A stretch of 64,000 nt of DNA from Trochalopteron elliotii (Eukaryota; Chordata; Aves; Passeriformes; Leiothrichidae): positions 239,068 to 303,067 of the forward strand of contig JANPWX010000109.1 in NCBI GenBank assembly GCA_024734555.1, read 5' to 3'. The notes below the pieces were generated by a model, which worked only from the letters and a program-made list of their open reading frames with translations, had not been told where the DNA came from and did no database searches. The translations under genes and the position numbers were made by a program. How positions within the stretch are numbered: position 1 is the stretch's first letter; each line of letters begins with the position of its first letter. Positions 51,160 through 64,000 of this stretch are shown piece by piece.

Positions 51160-53859
51160 GCTGGACATGTGCAGGGTGTCACAGGACATGTGTGAAACCT
51201 CTTTCTTATTTTTCTGAATGTATCTCTTGAGACCATATAATGCTTTTTGTATTAGATTTGAATTTCTAGTTCAAAAGCCAGCTTTTGTCTGTAGTAGGTA
51301 ATTTTATTTAGACCCTGTTACTTGCTCATGAAGGTAATTTTTTTTGTGGTAAAAATTATTCTGATCTGTAAGGCTCTATCATTCTCAGCTATAAAGGCAT
51401 CTTGCAGTTGCTGTCTGGCCTGGCACGTATAAATCTGTGACACTGCTGAGCAAATGACAAAATTGACTGCCAGACTTCAAAAATTCATTCATTATCTCTG
51501 ATAATGAATTCATTCATTATCCTGTTTCCAAAAGCAAATTGGGAAAACATACCCGGAAAATTCTACCTCTTGATGTCACTATCAACAATAGCAACGTTTC
51601 AGTCAACTTTTTGTTGATGGTCACTAATAAAAAATATGAAGGAAAAATTATCAACTGGTTTTATTTATAGATGACTTACAGCTCACTGAGAACTTCCAGA
51701 TTTGATGCAGCAGAACATGTGTAAGGCATCTTTAAACCTGGCAGAGAAAGTAGCTGAGTCCAGCAGTGAAAAGGTGCAGGCTGAAACTTGGTGAAGAGTG
51801 AAGATACAGAGAGAAGATTTCTTTTGGGGCACGTACTTTTAGCATTTTAAAAGTCTGACAAGTCAATTTTGGAAAGTCTTTTCTAACACGGCAACTGTTT
51901 ACTCCCACATCTGACTCCAGTTAAGGTCAGCACTGGGAGGCTGCTACACCAGGTGAAAGGACTTCCCAAGGGGCAGTTTGGGTGAGGAACCTCCTTTGGT
52001 TAGAGATGATAATAAAGTGAAAAATGTTCATGAAAAATGCCAAAGACACTTTTTAAACACCTCAGCAGCTCAGCTTCCTGAAGTCACAAAGGGTTGCCAT
52101 ATACACAAATACTAGTCAAATGCAATTAAAGAGTCTATAATTAGCGGAAAGGAAAAATATGGTTCCTATGTTAAGTATTTATATTGTCTGGAAAAGTCTT
52201 GTAAAGTGTAAGTGAGCCTGTCCTTCATTAATGTTCCTGTTTCTGTGAGAGAGGACAGGACAGCTGAACAGGATCTGTTAAATCAGTTATCGCTCGATGT
52301 CATCCGCTGTGTGATTGAGATTAGTTCCGGCAGTTCACCATGAATCACAAATTTAGATTTGTCTCATTATTTCTAATTCAATGGCTGATGGAACACAGCA
52401 TCAAAATAGTAACTACTTGATATTTAGCTGTTATTAAATTAAATGGCAGGATAGCACTAGTGAAATATGGAAGATCACATCCTGACATTTTATGTGACAG
52501 AAAACTGTGCCCTGGTAGAAACTGATGTCAGAGTCTGTGTGGATTTGCATGTGTGCATGGGGAGATAAGGCAAAGCTGAAACCACTGTGATTTGGGGATG
52601 TTGGAGCTGTCATTGCTTCTTAGAAATGAAGTTGGAAACATCAGTAACATTACAAGCATTAACATCTCTGCTTTGTGATGCTGTCACTCCTGATGGCCAC
52701 ATGCTTTCCCAGATATTCTTCCAAAAGGGAAGCTTATAAATGAGCCTGGGATGGAATCATGGCCAGGACAGTCCATAGGCAGCTGGAGCAGGTTGAGTTG
52801 CCTGAACCCATGGGAATGGCAAAACAAGGGGCATAAACATCATTCATCCAGGTGTGCAAGAGGAGACATGCAGGGCACTTCAGAGGGAAACTGCACCTCA
52901 CATATGGGCAGGTTATTGGTGTCTGTCTGTGACAGGAACTGTTCGTGGGTGGTTTCTATTCCATTGTCCAGAAACGTCCAGGGGATGAGAGCCCAGCAGG
53001 TGGGCCATGGCAGCAGCAGGATGACAGAGGGAAGCTCACAGCACCAAGATGGGGGAGCTGCACTTTTCAGAGCCATAGCATTTCTGTTCCTGCCTGATCT
53101 TTTTTAAACGTGAGTCACTTTATCTCATCTTCTGACAAATCCTGGTCTTTCTAAGCTTTTGAAAGCCTTTTTAAAGCCTGGCTGATGTTGCCACAGAAGG
53201 CCAACAAAGCTGAGAGCAGATTTGAGAGAAGTCCAGCTCCCACCCATGAAGTACATGCTGACGCTCTCAGCTTCGGCTGTGTGATGTCACCTCCAACCAG
53301 GCTGCTGAGCTTTAAGAGACACCCCCTCACACACACATCCTTCATTCCTCTCTCTTATATTCTTCATTGCTTCTGTGTTATTTCTCATGTCTTCCTCAGG
53401 CTCCATTTTTGTAGTGGTGCTTGCACCTGCTCAAGCATACAGGAGAAGATCTGGTTATAAAGGAAAATACAGAAAACAGAGAGGCAAAGCTGAAGATTTT
53501 GGGTTCATGTGGCTCTTGGAGAGGCTCAGAGCCTGTGAATCTGTGATGCTCATCTGATGGTCTTTTAACTGAAAATTTATACACAAAGCAAATATAAGTA
53601 GCAAAAAAACCCACCTGTATTTCTAGTAGTATAATGAGGAAAAAGGAAACTAGTGGTTTCCCAAAACTGCAGTATATCAGGAAGGCTCTCTGGCAGATGG
53701 GAAACTTAATGGCTTTTTTGGCTTTCATTGTCAATGAAAATGGCCAATGCATTCAACTCCACTGGTGTTCAGGGAAGATTTCTGCCTAGGATAGGAAGGA
53801 GAATTTAGAAAATAGCTAGATAAACATGATGTTTTCAAATTGGCTGAGCTGATTTATCC
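51160..53859. other. 3' flank of gene D, no further gene seen
   Basis: Holds the gene D 3' UTR, a 10-bp inverted repeat with a 3-nt loop (51487-51509, ATTCATTATC and its complement) and non-coding sequence. A 118-codon open frame at 52751-53107 shows no domain, conserved motif or splice context that I recognise and is not called a gene. Confidence 0.55.
51626..51631 (+). promoter_or_regulatory. Possible polyadenylation signal of gene D
   Basis: AATAAA about 470 nt after gene D's stop codon. It is the first canonical hexamer I found downstream. Confidence 0.45.
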
Positions 53860-54400
53860 CAGAGTACTTAGAGGAACAGTATCAACCTCAGAGCTATTAG
53901 CAATCATCTATGAAAACCTGTGGAGGATGGGAAAAGGTCAAACATTTCCTTGTCTTCAGAAGGTAAGAGAAGTTGCGGTGTTATAAATCAGTCAGCCTGA
54001 TTGCACTTCTCAGAATATCCTCAAATAATCAAATTTAAGCATTGGAAGGAAAGCAGAGTCAGTGCTCACCAAATAATGTCAAAGTTAGTTAGTTCTGTTT
54101 GATGGCATTGCTAGAAGTCTGTTCTCAGGAGAGAAGCTGTTAATGTAATTTACTGTTCTTTAATGTGGCTCTGACACTGTCTCACAAACTCTGTGGGGTA
54201 TCTGATTCTTGATAAAACTTCATGGAGAAGTCAGGAAATTCATATGAATAGTACCATGTCAAACTGGAAGGATACATTGAATGGGATTCTGTCCTACATC
54301 TAGTACTATTCAATATTTAATGAAGGACCTTGATAGTAAAAGCACCAGAACTGAGTAAGGCCTAATTTTTTGATGCTACCACATCCAAACGGATGTCTGC
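53860..54400 (+). mobile_element. Degenerate CR1-type LINE, reverse-transcriptase region
   Basis: Broken sense-strand similarity to the CR1 reverse-transcriptase region. A 'cagtcagcctgattgcactt' block is followed by a 'caaataatgtcaaa' block and then 'ctagtactattcaatatttaatgaaggaccttgat' in pieces, corresponding to the LxLFNIFINDL neighbourhood of CR1 ORF2. Multiple stops and indels mark it as old and inactive. Boundaries are approximate. Confidence 0.5.
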
Positions 54401-54811
54401 AGCAAGGTAAGAAAGAGGTATTCCCAAACTTGTCTAGATTCAAAAAAACTTAAATGCAGGACATTTCTATTTGTATTTATTACCTTTGTGAAAGTGTGAA
54501 AGGGCCATAACATGGAAACTTCTCCTTAGTAGTTTTAATGTCACATAGCTGAAGAGGTGAGAGCAACCCTATTCCAGCATTTTTCATTTTTCCCTCCTTC
54601 CTTTCTTCCTGGAGTTACAATTTTCTCTGGAAAATTTCTCCGGAATTTTCTTTTTCTTGATCACTATGGTTTCCACAGAACAGTAAGCTGCAGCAGAAGG
54701 AGACATTTTAGTTTTTCAGTGACTCAAAACGTATCTAAAAGCTATAGAATTCAAACTCAAGTTTGCTGTCCTGAACTAAAATATTTTCTTTGGATATTCT
54801 TGAATAAAATA

Positions 54812-54843
54812 CCTAATGAAAAAATCAGGAAGTTTTCATTAGG
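54812..54843. repeat. Inverted repeat, 11-bp perfect stem, 10-nt loop
   Basis: CCTAATGAAAA at 54812-54822 and its exact reverse complement at 54833-54843. Confidence 0.9.
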
Positions 54844-55624
54844 AATTTCTGAGACATTGAAATAATTGGACCAAAAAATGCCACTGAACTGTACTAACTT
54901 GAAGTAATATTTCAGCTGAGGTTGGGGTATCTTTTGCTTAATGAAAAGCTTATTAACTCCTCCTAATATCTGCAAAGAAATCACAGCCTGTGGTATTTTT
55001 AGCCAAACACTCCAGGAACTATTTATTTGCTGTCCTGCAGTGTGAGATTCTAATATTAAAGGAATAACAATAACAAAATTGCAGCCCTTTCCCCAAACAG
55101 TTTATGAGATACAGCAGACAAAACTAGAGATGAGCTAACACTATGAATATATTCTGTGGTCAGCTGATGATATGATGGTACTCTACAAAGCTGCATTTTA
55201 AGGAGCATTACAGAGAAAATGAAAAAAGCAATTGGTGTGTTTTATATGATGTCCTTTTTGAAGTAACTTTTTTGAGCACTATAAAAGTGCTTATTTCAGC
55301 AGTGCAGTCACATGAGCATCGGCTCTGCCTTGCAAATTCAGGTTGGACTGACAACTACAAGCTGTGGGTGACTGATTTCTCAGGTAAGGCAGGCAGCATC
55401 CTTTAAGCTGCTTGTGGGTAGTTTTGGGAAGGGATAAATGTCACCACCCACCCCTAATATTGAGGGTATCTGTAGTTTCAGCACTCACAGGGAGCAACCA
55501 AAATCCTAGAGAAATGCAGGCCATTATGGGACCTGCAGGCAGAGGTACATGGGGTTCCAGGCTTGCCACTCTCTGACATTATTGTGGCTTTGACTTGTCC
55601 TGGCAGAACAGGGCACAGCTCTGT

Positions 55625-55680
55625 GGGATCTCTCTGTTTAGGGATCTCCCCTGTTTGGGGATCTCCCCTGTTTGGGGATC
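55625..55680 (+). repeat. Tandem repeat of a ~17-bp unit, about three copies
   Basis: The unit gggatctcccctgtttg occurs twice exactly, preceded by a 16-nt variant and followed by the first six bases of another copy. Confidence 0.9.
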
Positions 55681-56770
55681 GAGTCCTGACCTGTGTGTTC
55701 GGTCTGATGCTGCAGCTAAGGGAAGCTGTCTGTCGTTAAGCAGAACACCAAGAGCTGTCAGGAAGCGTGCTGGCTAATTCAGCCCGGATCAAGCGGGAGC
55801 TCCACAGCACAAAATGATGCCGTGTCGGTGTTTCAGCCCTCGGAGGCACCAGGCAGAGGGCAGCAGAGGCCGACAGCTGCTGAGCAGGAGCTGCCCCTCA
55901 ACGCACCGAGTTACCAGGGGACGCTGGAGCCCATCACACCTTCATTTGCCGGCAGCTTGGGACTGGTTGAGGATGAGATTTAAATGTTGCAATACAATGT
56001 CCTTAAAAGATTTCTTGGACCTTTTGGTAGAACACAGAGTCTGCGGGGTTTCTTGATTACATGGATATTATTCACCAGGACCATGCTCTTCAGCTCTCTG
56101 ATTAAGACAAAAAGTTCATCATTTTCACTCACTGCTCATCACATCATTGTGAGTTCATCACTGTACTCACAATCTCTCCCACGAAAGGGAATGCAGTACA
56201 CCAGGGAAGCTCCCAAATGAATTACTGTGTGCCTTGCACTAACTTTCATTTTCTCCAGGTGAGATAGCGGCATTTGACCAGACCCAGACATTGGAAAAGC
56301 AAAGTAATTACACAGTTTGAAATGTGGGAATTATATCCATGAGGCTTAGAAGCAGAATATTTAATTTGCTCTGCCTCTCTCCTTTCCTTTCTGTTAAGTG
56401 CTTCCAAGAGAAAACTTTGAGACAATTTAAACAAACCTACTCACATGAAACATCACACCACCCTCCCCCCTTCCCCCCCCCAAAAAAAATAAAGAGCAAA
56501 ATTAAAACAAACCAGGAAATATTGAGCAACATAATTATGTCTATTCTCCCTCGGTTGTAGCTTGTTGTTGCTCTTTATCTAAGTAGAGCTTCTGCAGTAG
56601 GTGAGTTAATTAGGACTAAAATTGCCTTTTATCTTTATGACGTGTTTGACAGGATGCTTTACACAGAGCTGACCAAAGTGATTCTCCTTGAACAATGCCA
56701 TCCTCTGATCAAAAAAAGCCGTGTACTCCATGAATCTGAGCAGTACAAAATGTCTCCCTACTTTTCTCTA

Positions 56771-57330
56771 ATTGTAGAATTATAGATAGGTTGTTTAGGT
56801 TGGAAAAGACCTCTTAGACTATTGAGTCCAACCATAACCAGAGCACTGCCAAGTCCACCAGTAAACCATGTGCCAAGTGCCAAATCTACAAATCTTTTAA
56901 ATACCTCCAGGCATGATGACTCCACCACTTCCCTGGGCAGCCTGTGCCAGGGTTTGGCAACCTTTTGAGTGCAGAAATTTTTCCTAATGTCCAATTTAAA
57001 ACATCCCCAGCACAACCTGAGGCCATTTGCTCCTGTTCTGCCACTAGTTACTTGGGAGAAAAGGCCAATGGCTACAACCTCCTTTCAGGGAGTTGTAGAG
57101 AGGGATAAGGTCCCTCCTGTCCCTCCTTCTCTCCAGGCTGAATAACCCCAGCTCCCTCAGCTGCTCCTCCTCAGACTTGTGCTACAGATACATCACCAGT
57201 CCATTTCCCTTCTCTGGACACACTCCAGGCATCTCAATATCTTTCTTGACAATTGTACAAGAAGTTCTGCAGCCTCTGAGGGCACTTCTTTTATTCTCTG
57301 TCTCCAGGTCCAGAACTGTGACCCTGTGCT
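56771..57330 (-). mobile_element. CR1 LINE 3' end, antisense
   Basis: The minus strand reads through classic avian CR1 3' sequence: 'ctgagggagctggggttatt', 'ggagaagaag/ggagggacaggag' and 'tggacattaggaaaaattt' blocks. A frame follows with the CR1 ORF2 C-terminal signature LDIRKNF...RLPREVVES, then the 3' UTR ending 'ggttggactcaatagtc...ggtcttttccaacc' and an attcta-like tail. It is 5'-truncated and diverged. Confidence 0.85.
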
Positions 57331-60300
57331 GTCCCATGTGTGTTTGACATCCCCATTCTCTTCCATAAATCCTCACTCCAGCTGTCACACATAACCAGAG
57401 GATGCAGAGAGGCTGACAGGGACAATACGTAAAAGTGGGGGATATTTAGAGGATACAGATTGTTTTCGGTGGTAGAAGACGGCTTTTCCCAGCTTATGTG
57501 AGAAAGTCAGAGATCTCTCTCAGGAATATTAGTGCAAGAAATAAAATTTCTTGCAGCATAATATCTACAGGAGGAATAACAGTTTTGACCTCAGGTGGTA
57601 TTTTTCAATCCCTTTTATCACAACACTCATGGAATTTTTTTTGGGGAAAAGAACCTTTCTAGACATTGCTACTGTATTGCACAAGCAATAATATCATAAT
57701 TGGAACAATAAATAAAAATTAGGCAATTTTTTTCATCTATTGTTCTTGCTTAATTTTGGGGATGTATCTAGGTACTGCAGTTATTTCATGTGCAATCAGT
57801 TGGGAAACTGATCTAAAGGCAGTCTGAAGGTCTGCATTGTCTTTGCCAGTACCAACTGCTAATCCCTAGATACTGTATCACAAATTAATATGCAGTCACT
57901 GCCACCCAACTTGCCCTTTGATCCGTAAGCAATTGTCAAATGCTGAAAGCTGCTGAGTGTGCTTGCCATCTTTCTTGAAAGTCACACTAGAAGAGTTGCC
58001 ATAGGTGCTGGAAGTTATTTCCTGGAGGCAGGCAATGGATGGCAAAGCTGTAAGCAGCATTGTCCAAGTGCTTTCTTCCATAGGAGACTCGGATAAATGT
58101 GGAGGGGACTTGGTTACATGTGTCCCTCCCTCCCTCAGGGAACTGGTAGAAAAGCAACAAAGAACCAGCAGAGAGGCAGATGTTGAGACAGGGCAGATTA
58201 ACGGGGCCTGTCAGGGCACAGTCGCAGCTTTAAGTTCAATTTTGAAGAGAATTTCTTGCCACACACAGTGTGTAACTCTAAATCCCCTTGTTCCCTTCGT
58301 ATTAGCACTATTGCAGTGCAAGTCCTCATCACTCAGCTTTCCTTGGAAGTGAGGAGAAAAAGCTTCCCTGGACAGGGAAGAAAGGCATGAATCAGACTTC
58401 TGGCCCCTGCACTTTATGCATGGCTAATTGTCACTTTGCCACTTTAATAAAACAGATGTTTTCTGTTAGCAGCTTAATGCAATTAGTGTAATACTTCAAA
58501 GGGCTACTGCCCCTGCCACCGTGCCAGAGATTGAGGAGTGTGTGATGGAGGGTTATTAACCTTCTGTGCTACTGCTTGGAGTTTTTTTCCTATTTAAGCT
58601 ACAGAAAATCAAATACAGAAACGTCCCCTAAATCTTTCTCCAAAGTATTTTTGGATGCTTATTTAGGTTGCTAAATCAACCTCTCAAATCTAAAATGTTA
58701 CAGAAAAGAGGTCTACCTGAGAAAAAGCCTGTGAGGAATGATGGTGTAATTGAAGACTGAGCTGCCAGTCACAGTTTTGGCCAGGGGATGTGTTACCTCC
58801 TCTGGGTTATGAGCCATCCTGACCCTCCATAATGGCCATGTGGCTGCTTTTATTTCAGCCTTCCCTTGGTTTCTGCCTCCTGTAGCTTGACTCTTTGGCA
58901 TACCCTAATTAAAGACTTTGAAGGCTTGAAAATACCCGGCTGCTAAGGATTACAATGGGAAGTGTGAGGTGGAGAGAGGTAATGGAGTTGGTACAGCTCC
59001 ATGCATATGAATCTGGGATAATGCATTGCTACAAGTTGAGTGGACTAATTAGTGTACATTATTGAGTTGTGCTGGTTCTGCCTTTCATGTTTTGCATTTA
59101 ACTTCCTACCATGTAAATTTAGGAGTATTTACACTTGCTTGATTAGAAAGTCTGCTCCGTTACACATTTTAATTATAAAAAAGTCCTGTAGTGCTGTGTA
59201 ATCTCTTGCCTTATATGTAGAAATAGATATCTTTGTCTTGATACACCTCAAATGTACTTAATAATGATGAAGCACCCTGAGATACTTTCTGGAGTGTGAA
59301 CTAAAGAAGGGAAATAATTGCTTATTCTTAGTATTGTATAAAGTACATTGGAGTTCTAGGTCAGTGCTTATATCTTGATGCTTTTAACCCTGGTTTCATA
59401 GAATAGACACTGTAAGCTCCTGGATATTGACATTCTGTTCCTGTGAATTGTTTGATGACAATCAAAGACAGGGCAGGGGTCATATTGGTATTTCCATCTT
59501 TATCTATTACCTTGTTCAATCACTGTTGTACATTACTGCATCCTTCTCAGCCTTTCCTGGTCTCCAAGTTTTCTCAGGTTTCAAAAGCTGCTTTTCACTT
59601 TGCAGTCACTGGTACAAGCACCTGCAACCCTTTAAAGCTGTGTTTCTCTCATGCTTATAATTGCCAAGCTCATAATCTGCAGCCAACCTGGTGAAGAATA
59701 TGCCAAGAGAGAAGCATTCACCTGCAGTGTTCCCTGCTGGGAACACACACCATCCTAAGTAAATCCTTAGTAAATCAAGATCTACATCAAACATTTTTGG
59801 CATTTTTTGTGCTAAAAGATGTAACTACATTGAGTCAGTCATTCTCAACTGAAAGTATCAGCTCTGGGGACTATCTGTCATGTATCTTTTCTGAACACAA
59901 TGGCAGGTTGACCAGGTCATTTCAGACTGCTGGGACCTGAGTAGAAGTGTAACCCCATCCTCAGAGCCATCCTCTGTGTTTGAGGCTATTTTGATGTCAG
60001 TATCTTTGTTCTGGAGGATGCCCATTTTTCTGCTTTAGAGTTTGTTTGTCCCTGATGTGTCTGAACACACTTATGATCTCCTGGTCAGCCATGCCAAAAT
60101 AAATTTCCTAGAAATGCTCTTTTACTCCTTCACTCCACAAGATTGACTGTGGCACCCTTGAGTCCTTGGCCAGTTTGTAGCTGAGGCAGGTTTGGTGCCA
60201 AAACTTTTGCACTTCTTGGTGCAGAGCTCGAGGAGATTGCATCTAACTCTCTGTCCTCCCACTTTCCCTTGGAACAAACTGCTCAGTGTTGTGTGGCTTT

Positions 60301-61978
60301 ACATCTGATTGCACTGCAGCAGATGCAGTGGTTGCCACCTCTGCCAGTGATCTGGCTTCCTGAGTTTCACAGTTTTCTCAGTCATAAAATTTGCAAGCTT
60401 TGTAAACAGCATTTTTATATTTTCTTAAACGGTTTGAAGCAATGGAAGAACATTTAAGTAATGTAACTTTGATGCCATTGCTTTATCAATCAAGTTTGTA
60501 ATATTTTCAAATTTAAAAAACCCAGGTAACTTTTATTGATTTTATCATACAGATTGTTTTCTCTATTCTGTGAAATTTTAAGACTGTGGAATGACTACAT
60601 AATGCTTTATTTGGATATCCTTGGGGTGAAAAACATGGGTAGCCAGCTACTGGTCTTGCTTTAACTTGGCCTTCACCAGTTCCTGACCTATGTTCAGTAT
60701 TAGTGTTCAGTATTATTTTTCAGTATTTTCTCAGCCATTTGCTCTTTGATTGCAACTGTCCTGGATTTCAAACTGGATGTATTTTTTGTGACAAACTGTT
60801 ATGACACACTTCTGGGTGTTTAATTTCTGTCAGACTTTGTGGGAGTCCCTCATTGAGTTTGTTTATTTAGGTTGACTTAAAAGTGCTCTGCCATCACTGT
60901 CCTGTCATTGTGATTTTCATTTTTTTGGCAGTCATCAGCTGAGCTGTGAGGAAACCACTGATAGGGATTGAGATGATAAATTACTCCAGCTCATAACATT
61001 AGCACTGCACTTTACTGTTTTTTGCTATATTTTTGCTGGTGCTTCTCTCAGATGTTTCTGAAAAAATGGTATTTGTGGACTTTGGATTTCTTGTTTTACT
61101 CTACTGGCCTGTACATCCTCCCTTATTCACTAGCAGCAGTGCTGTTACCCTACAAAAAGCATCCTAGTGTAAAAATATTGATTTCAGCCTATTTTTGTGA
61201 AAACAGAAACTGGTTCTTTATGTCAGGCTTGAAAATATATCCTCTAACACCTTTTTCCCATTGATTTTCTTAACCCTTTGAGGGATTTCGTTTGCATCCT
61301 CAAGCTTGTTATGCAGAAATTATGGAGATGATCCCAGGTACTTTGCATTTCCCAGCATTATGAAAAACTCATCCAGCTATTCCTTACATAGAGGTATCAT
61401 GCAGTTCCCACTAATCTATCGAGAGTACATCAAGTTACTCTTCTCTTAGGCAAACTATCTGTGACAAAAAGTCTTGCAGCAATTTGGACCAGGGATGCCA
61501 GTCCCATTTCTGTTGCTTTTCTCATTTTTATTTTGGATATTAATATCAATTATTTTGTTTTTTCCCACTCTTTGTGCCACCTGAATTGCAGCCTTAATGC
61601 TCCCGGGTTTTAGGCTTATTCCACCTGCTGAATTTTGCAAGTTTCTGAAGACAATTGTGGGCAAAGATTCAAAAAGCATAGCAATGTGCAGTTTCCACTT
61701 CTAAATATTATTTATTTGAAGACTCACTCAAGGCAATTAACTGCTTCTCTGTGCCCAATGTATGAACAGTTCCTGTGCTTCAGAGACCCTAATTCCAATA
61801 TGACATTTCCTCTTGCCAAATGTGTTACAGTTTATTCTTTGTATTGAAATATCGATGTCCCAGAGCTGATATTAAGCCTTTGCTTGCTCAAGTGTTTCAG
61901 GACCATGCTTGTTGATTGTTGCATTACCTGCACAGCTTTGCTTTTGCAAGCATTGTACTAATCTTCCTGAGACTTACT
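57331..61978. other. Intergenic stretch without recognisable genes
   Basis: About 4.6 kb of unique-looking AT-rich sequence. Open frames are short and without recognisable domains. Three ttcagtatt copies lie near 60693-60727. Nothing else can be supported. Confidence 0.5.
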
Positions 61979-62305
61979 TCACACTGTGCTTTTAAGTCCA
62001 CTAAAAATCTTAACTTTGGCTTCCTGATAACTCTCATTAAAACTTGCTGGTTTTGCCTCTGCATCCACTTCTTTGGACTGCCCTTTTTTCAGCTTACCAT
62101 CTTTTAGGTAAGCTGGGTTTTCTGCCAAAAATACAAACCCAGCAAATAGTCTGTCCAGAAGAGGATCTATCAGACAGGAACAGGTCCATGTGAACACAAG
62201 ATCCTGATTTTCTTTCCAGTACAGTTCATCCAGTGACATCAGGTACTGGTGGAAGTAACTATTCATGCATTTGATTTCAGACAGTTGGGGAAGTTTAAAA
62301 TCACT
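61979..62305 (-). pseudogene. Unidentified coding-like minus-strand fragment
   Basis: An open frame of 108 codons plus stop on the minus strand with coding-like composition, including YFHQYLMSLDELYWKENQDL and later LIDPLLDRLFAGFVFLAENP. A CAG preceded by a pyrimidine-rich run (about 62304-62315) precedes it, resembling a splice acceptor. It stops at TGA just before a gtaagt-like donor. No protein family is recognised and no further exon was found. It could be a decayed exon, a retroposed fragment or chance. Confidence 0.2.
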
Positions 62306-64000
62306 GGAAAAGGAAAGCTAATGGTAACATCTGGCAGGATAAATTGCTGGCTGGCTCATTTGGCTTTGTCCTGATTCTGACACTGGTGATTTGACTCCAG
62401 TTAAACCTGACCCATGTTCTGAAAGAACTCATTTACTGATATCAAAATACTAATACTAATACAATATGAAACATCTAAAACTAAGCAATGGAATCTGTAC
62501 TAAACAGAGAAGAGATAAACATGGTTGCATTTAGTCTATTCATAAAATTTATGTAATTGTCTGCACACAGAACTATCTTTCTTCCTCTAATTTCAACATT
62601 TTTTAAAATTTATAACTGATATTTTGGTTTGAAGAAACAAATTTTTCCAACTTTATATTTTGCTGATTTCAGCCTCATAATGGGCAATGGTACCTAATTT
62701 GCACTGGTTTTAGCAAAGCCATGGAACATACCTCAGCCCAATTCCCACCATGTTTCCTATTATATGCACAGATAAGGTGATAAAAGATTCTCGTCCATGT
62801 TGCCTTCTCTGTATAACACAGGCATGCCTGTACTCACAAAAGCCCCAAAGCTTGGCCAGCTGAAGGAGATGGATGGCTATCACTGAGTCACATTACTTTC
62901 TTCATGTTGCCAGGTTTGCAAAATACCACATTTATGTCTGTGTTGGAGGGCACAGAAGTTTCTTGTTCAGACTTGAACTCATTTTTAGTGACAACACTTT
63001 CTCTTTGCAATGCAAGTTTGAATCCTCTGGTTACTGGCACACAGAACTTTCCCCCTGTCTGTGCTTCAAACTCAGTATGAATCCCTTCATTATCAGAGGA
63101 CAGATTTTTAATGTGTCCTGTAAACTTATTGAAAACTGGTAATAGGCAGGATTATAAAACTGACTAAAAAATGTAGAAAGTAAACCAAAATACATGAAGC
63201 TTTCAATTAGGTTACATAAAAAAAAGTATATAAAGAATTGAACTTCCATATTTAATTTATTTTTAATATAAAAAATTTAATGTTGTGATTTTTAAAATTA
63301 TTTAATTGTAATGTGAGTTTTTATGCACTGTGTCATTAGTGCTCACTTGGTGAAATGGGCTTTTTTCCATTTGCTGGAAAAAAAGTTTGAACGCTCAAGG
63401 CCAATTTTTCAGAAATCACATGTAGCAATCTCATCTTCTGATTGCATCTTTAGTCTGTAACTAGACTTGGTTTTGCCTGTGTAAACTGTGTGTACTGACA
63501 GGCAGATTTGAATTTACAACCACATTTAAATAATGCTTGTGACTAAAATGCCTGGAACATCTTACCTACTGTAAGTACATACTATATATCCAATCTAACC
63601 TATTGTAAATATATACTCTATACTATTGTAACTATATTTTATGTAACTGTGTAGTCTAACCTATATGTAACACTCATAATCTAAATTAAGTCATTCTAAG
63701 GTTAATCACTATGTTTTTACAGTTCCCAAGGCAGAGGAACCCGACTTTCACTCATCTCATGTCCAGAGAGCAAGGGCTCTCACCTGGTGTCACTCCAATC
63801 CAGATCTCCCAATGGACACCAGCAGATCCCTGGCACAAGATTCAGGCAAAGTACCTTGAGTACAAGTAATTCCACGTTCTGATACTGAGGCTTGCCATAA
63901 ACAGAGAGACGTGCTGTTGATCAGGGATCAGTTTGATACATCTCAGTATGGCAAATAAATGGGGTGCAGGAAAAGGGCAGGCATTGATAAAGAGGGAGGG
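62306..64000. other. Right end of window, no gene recognised
   Basis: AT-rich sequence with a degenerate run of TATACTATTGTAA-like words at about 63570-63690. No exon, RNA gene or identifiable transposon is seen. Confidence 0.5.

Larger units (their letters stand above)
54401..56770. other. Intergenic stretch without recognisable genes
   Basis: Contains an 11-bp-stem inverted repeat (54812-54843), a 17-bp tandem repeat (55625-55680) and a C/A-rich simple tract (about 56460-56490). No coding feature can be supported. Confidence 0.55.

Noticed and set aside
52751..53107. 118-codon open frame downstream of gene D
   Set aside because: No recognisable domain, signal peptide or hydrophobic pattern, and frames of this length occur by chance in 64 kb.
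56758..57015. 85-codon minus-strand frame with LDIRKNF and RLPREVVES
   Set aside because: This is the C-terminal remnant of CR1 ORF2 plus its 3' UTR, not a host gene.
1..64000. Bacterial-type features (operons, CRISPR, riboswitches, IS elements)
   Set aside because: The spliced vertebrate gene structures and CR1 LINEs make these inapplicable, and no spaced direct-repeat array was seen.

Overview
The window is vertebrate nuclear DNA, most likely from a bird. It is AT-rich, has short GT-AG introns, and carries decayed CR1 LINE fragments of the avian/reptilian type. A turtle or other sauropsid is not excluded. There are no operons, CRISPR arrays, rRNA genes or tRNA genes that I can see.

The main content is a tandem array of four cytochrome P450 genes of subfamily CYP2J. 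All four have complete nine-exon structures, and I could place every splice junction. Gene A lies on the minus strand (8314 down to 470; 489 aa). Genes B (14376-23653; 488 aa), C (26674-35550; 490 aa) and D (38938-51159; 490 aa) follow on the plus strand. A and B are head-to-head, with about 6.1 kb between their start codons. Exon lengths are nearly invariant: 168-171, 163, 150, 161, 174-177, 142, 188, 142 and 179 nt. Each protein keeps the N-terminal anchor, the PPGP hinge, WxxxR, the I-helix (A/G)GxET motif, ExxR and a heme loop with the proximal Cys, so all four look functional.

These are ER-anchored monooxygenases that depend on P450 reductase. In mammals the subfamily oxidises arachidonic acid and xenobiotics. 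In birds it includes CYP2J19, the C4-ketolase needed for red ketocarotenoid colour, and CYP2J40. The array fits that locus, but I cannot say from sequence alone which gene, if any, is CYP2J19. Signature residues in exons 7 and 9 pair A with D and B with C, which suggests an inversion inside an older duplicated array.

The gaps between genes (8315-14375, 23654-26673, 35551-38937) hold no further genes that I can support. They contain simple repeats, a possible minus-strand retroviral-type LTR fragment near 25 kb, and 3' UTRs with AATAAA signals. The right flank (51160-64000) has no recognisable gene. It holds a degenerate sense-strand CR1 piece (about 53.9-54.4 kb), an antisense CR1 3' end (about 56.8-57.3 kb), a small 17-bp tandem repeat, and one unexplained coding-like minus-strand stretch near 62 kb.
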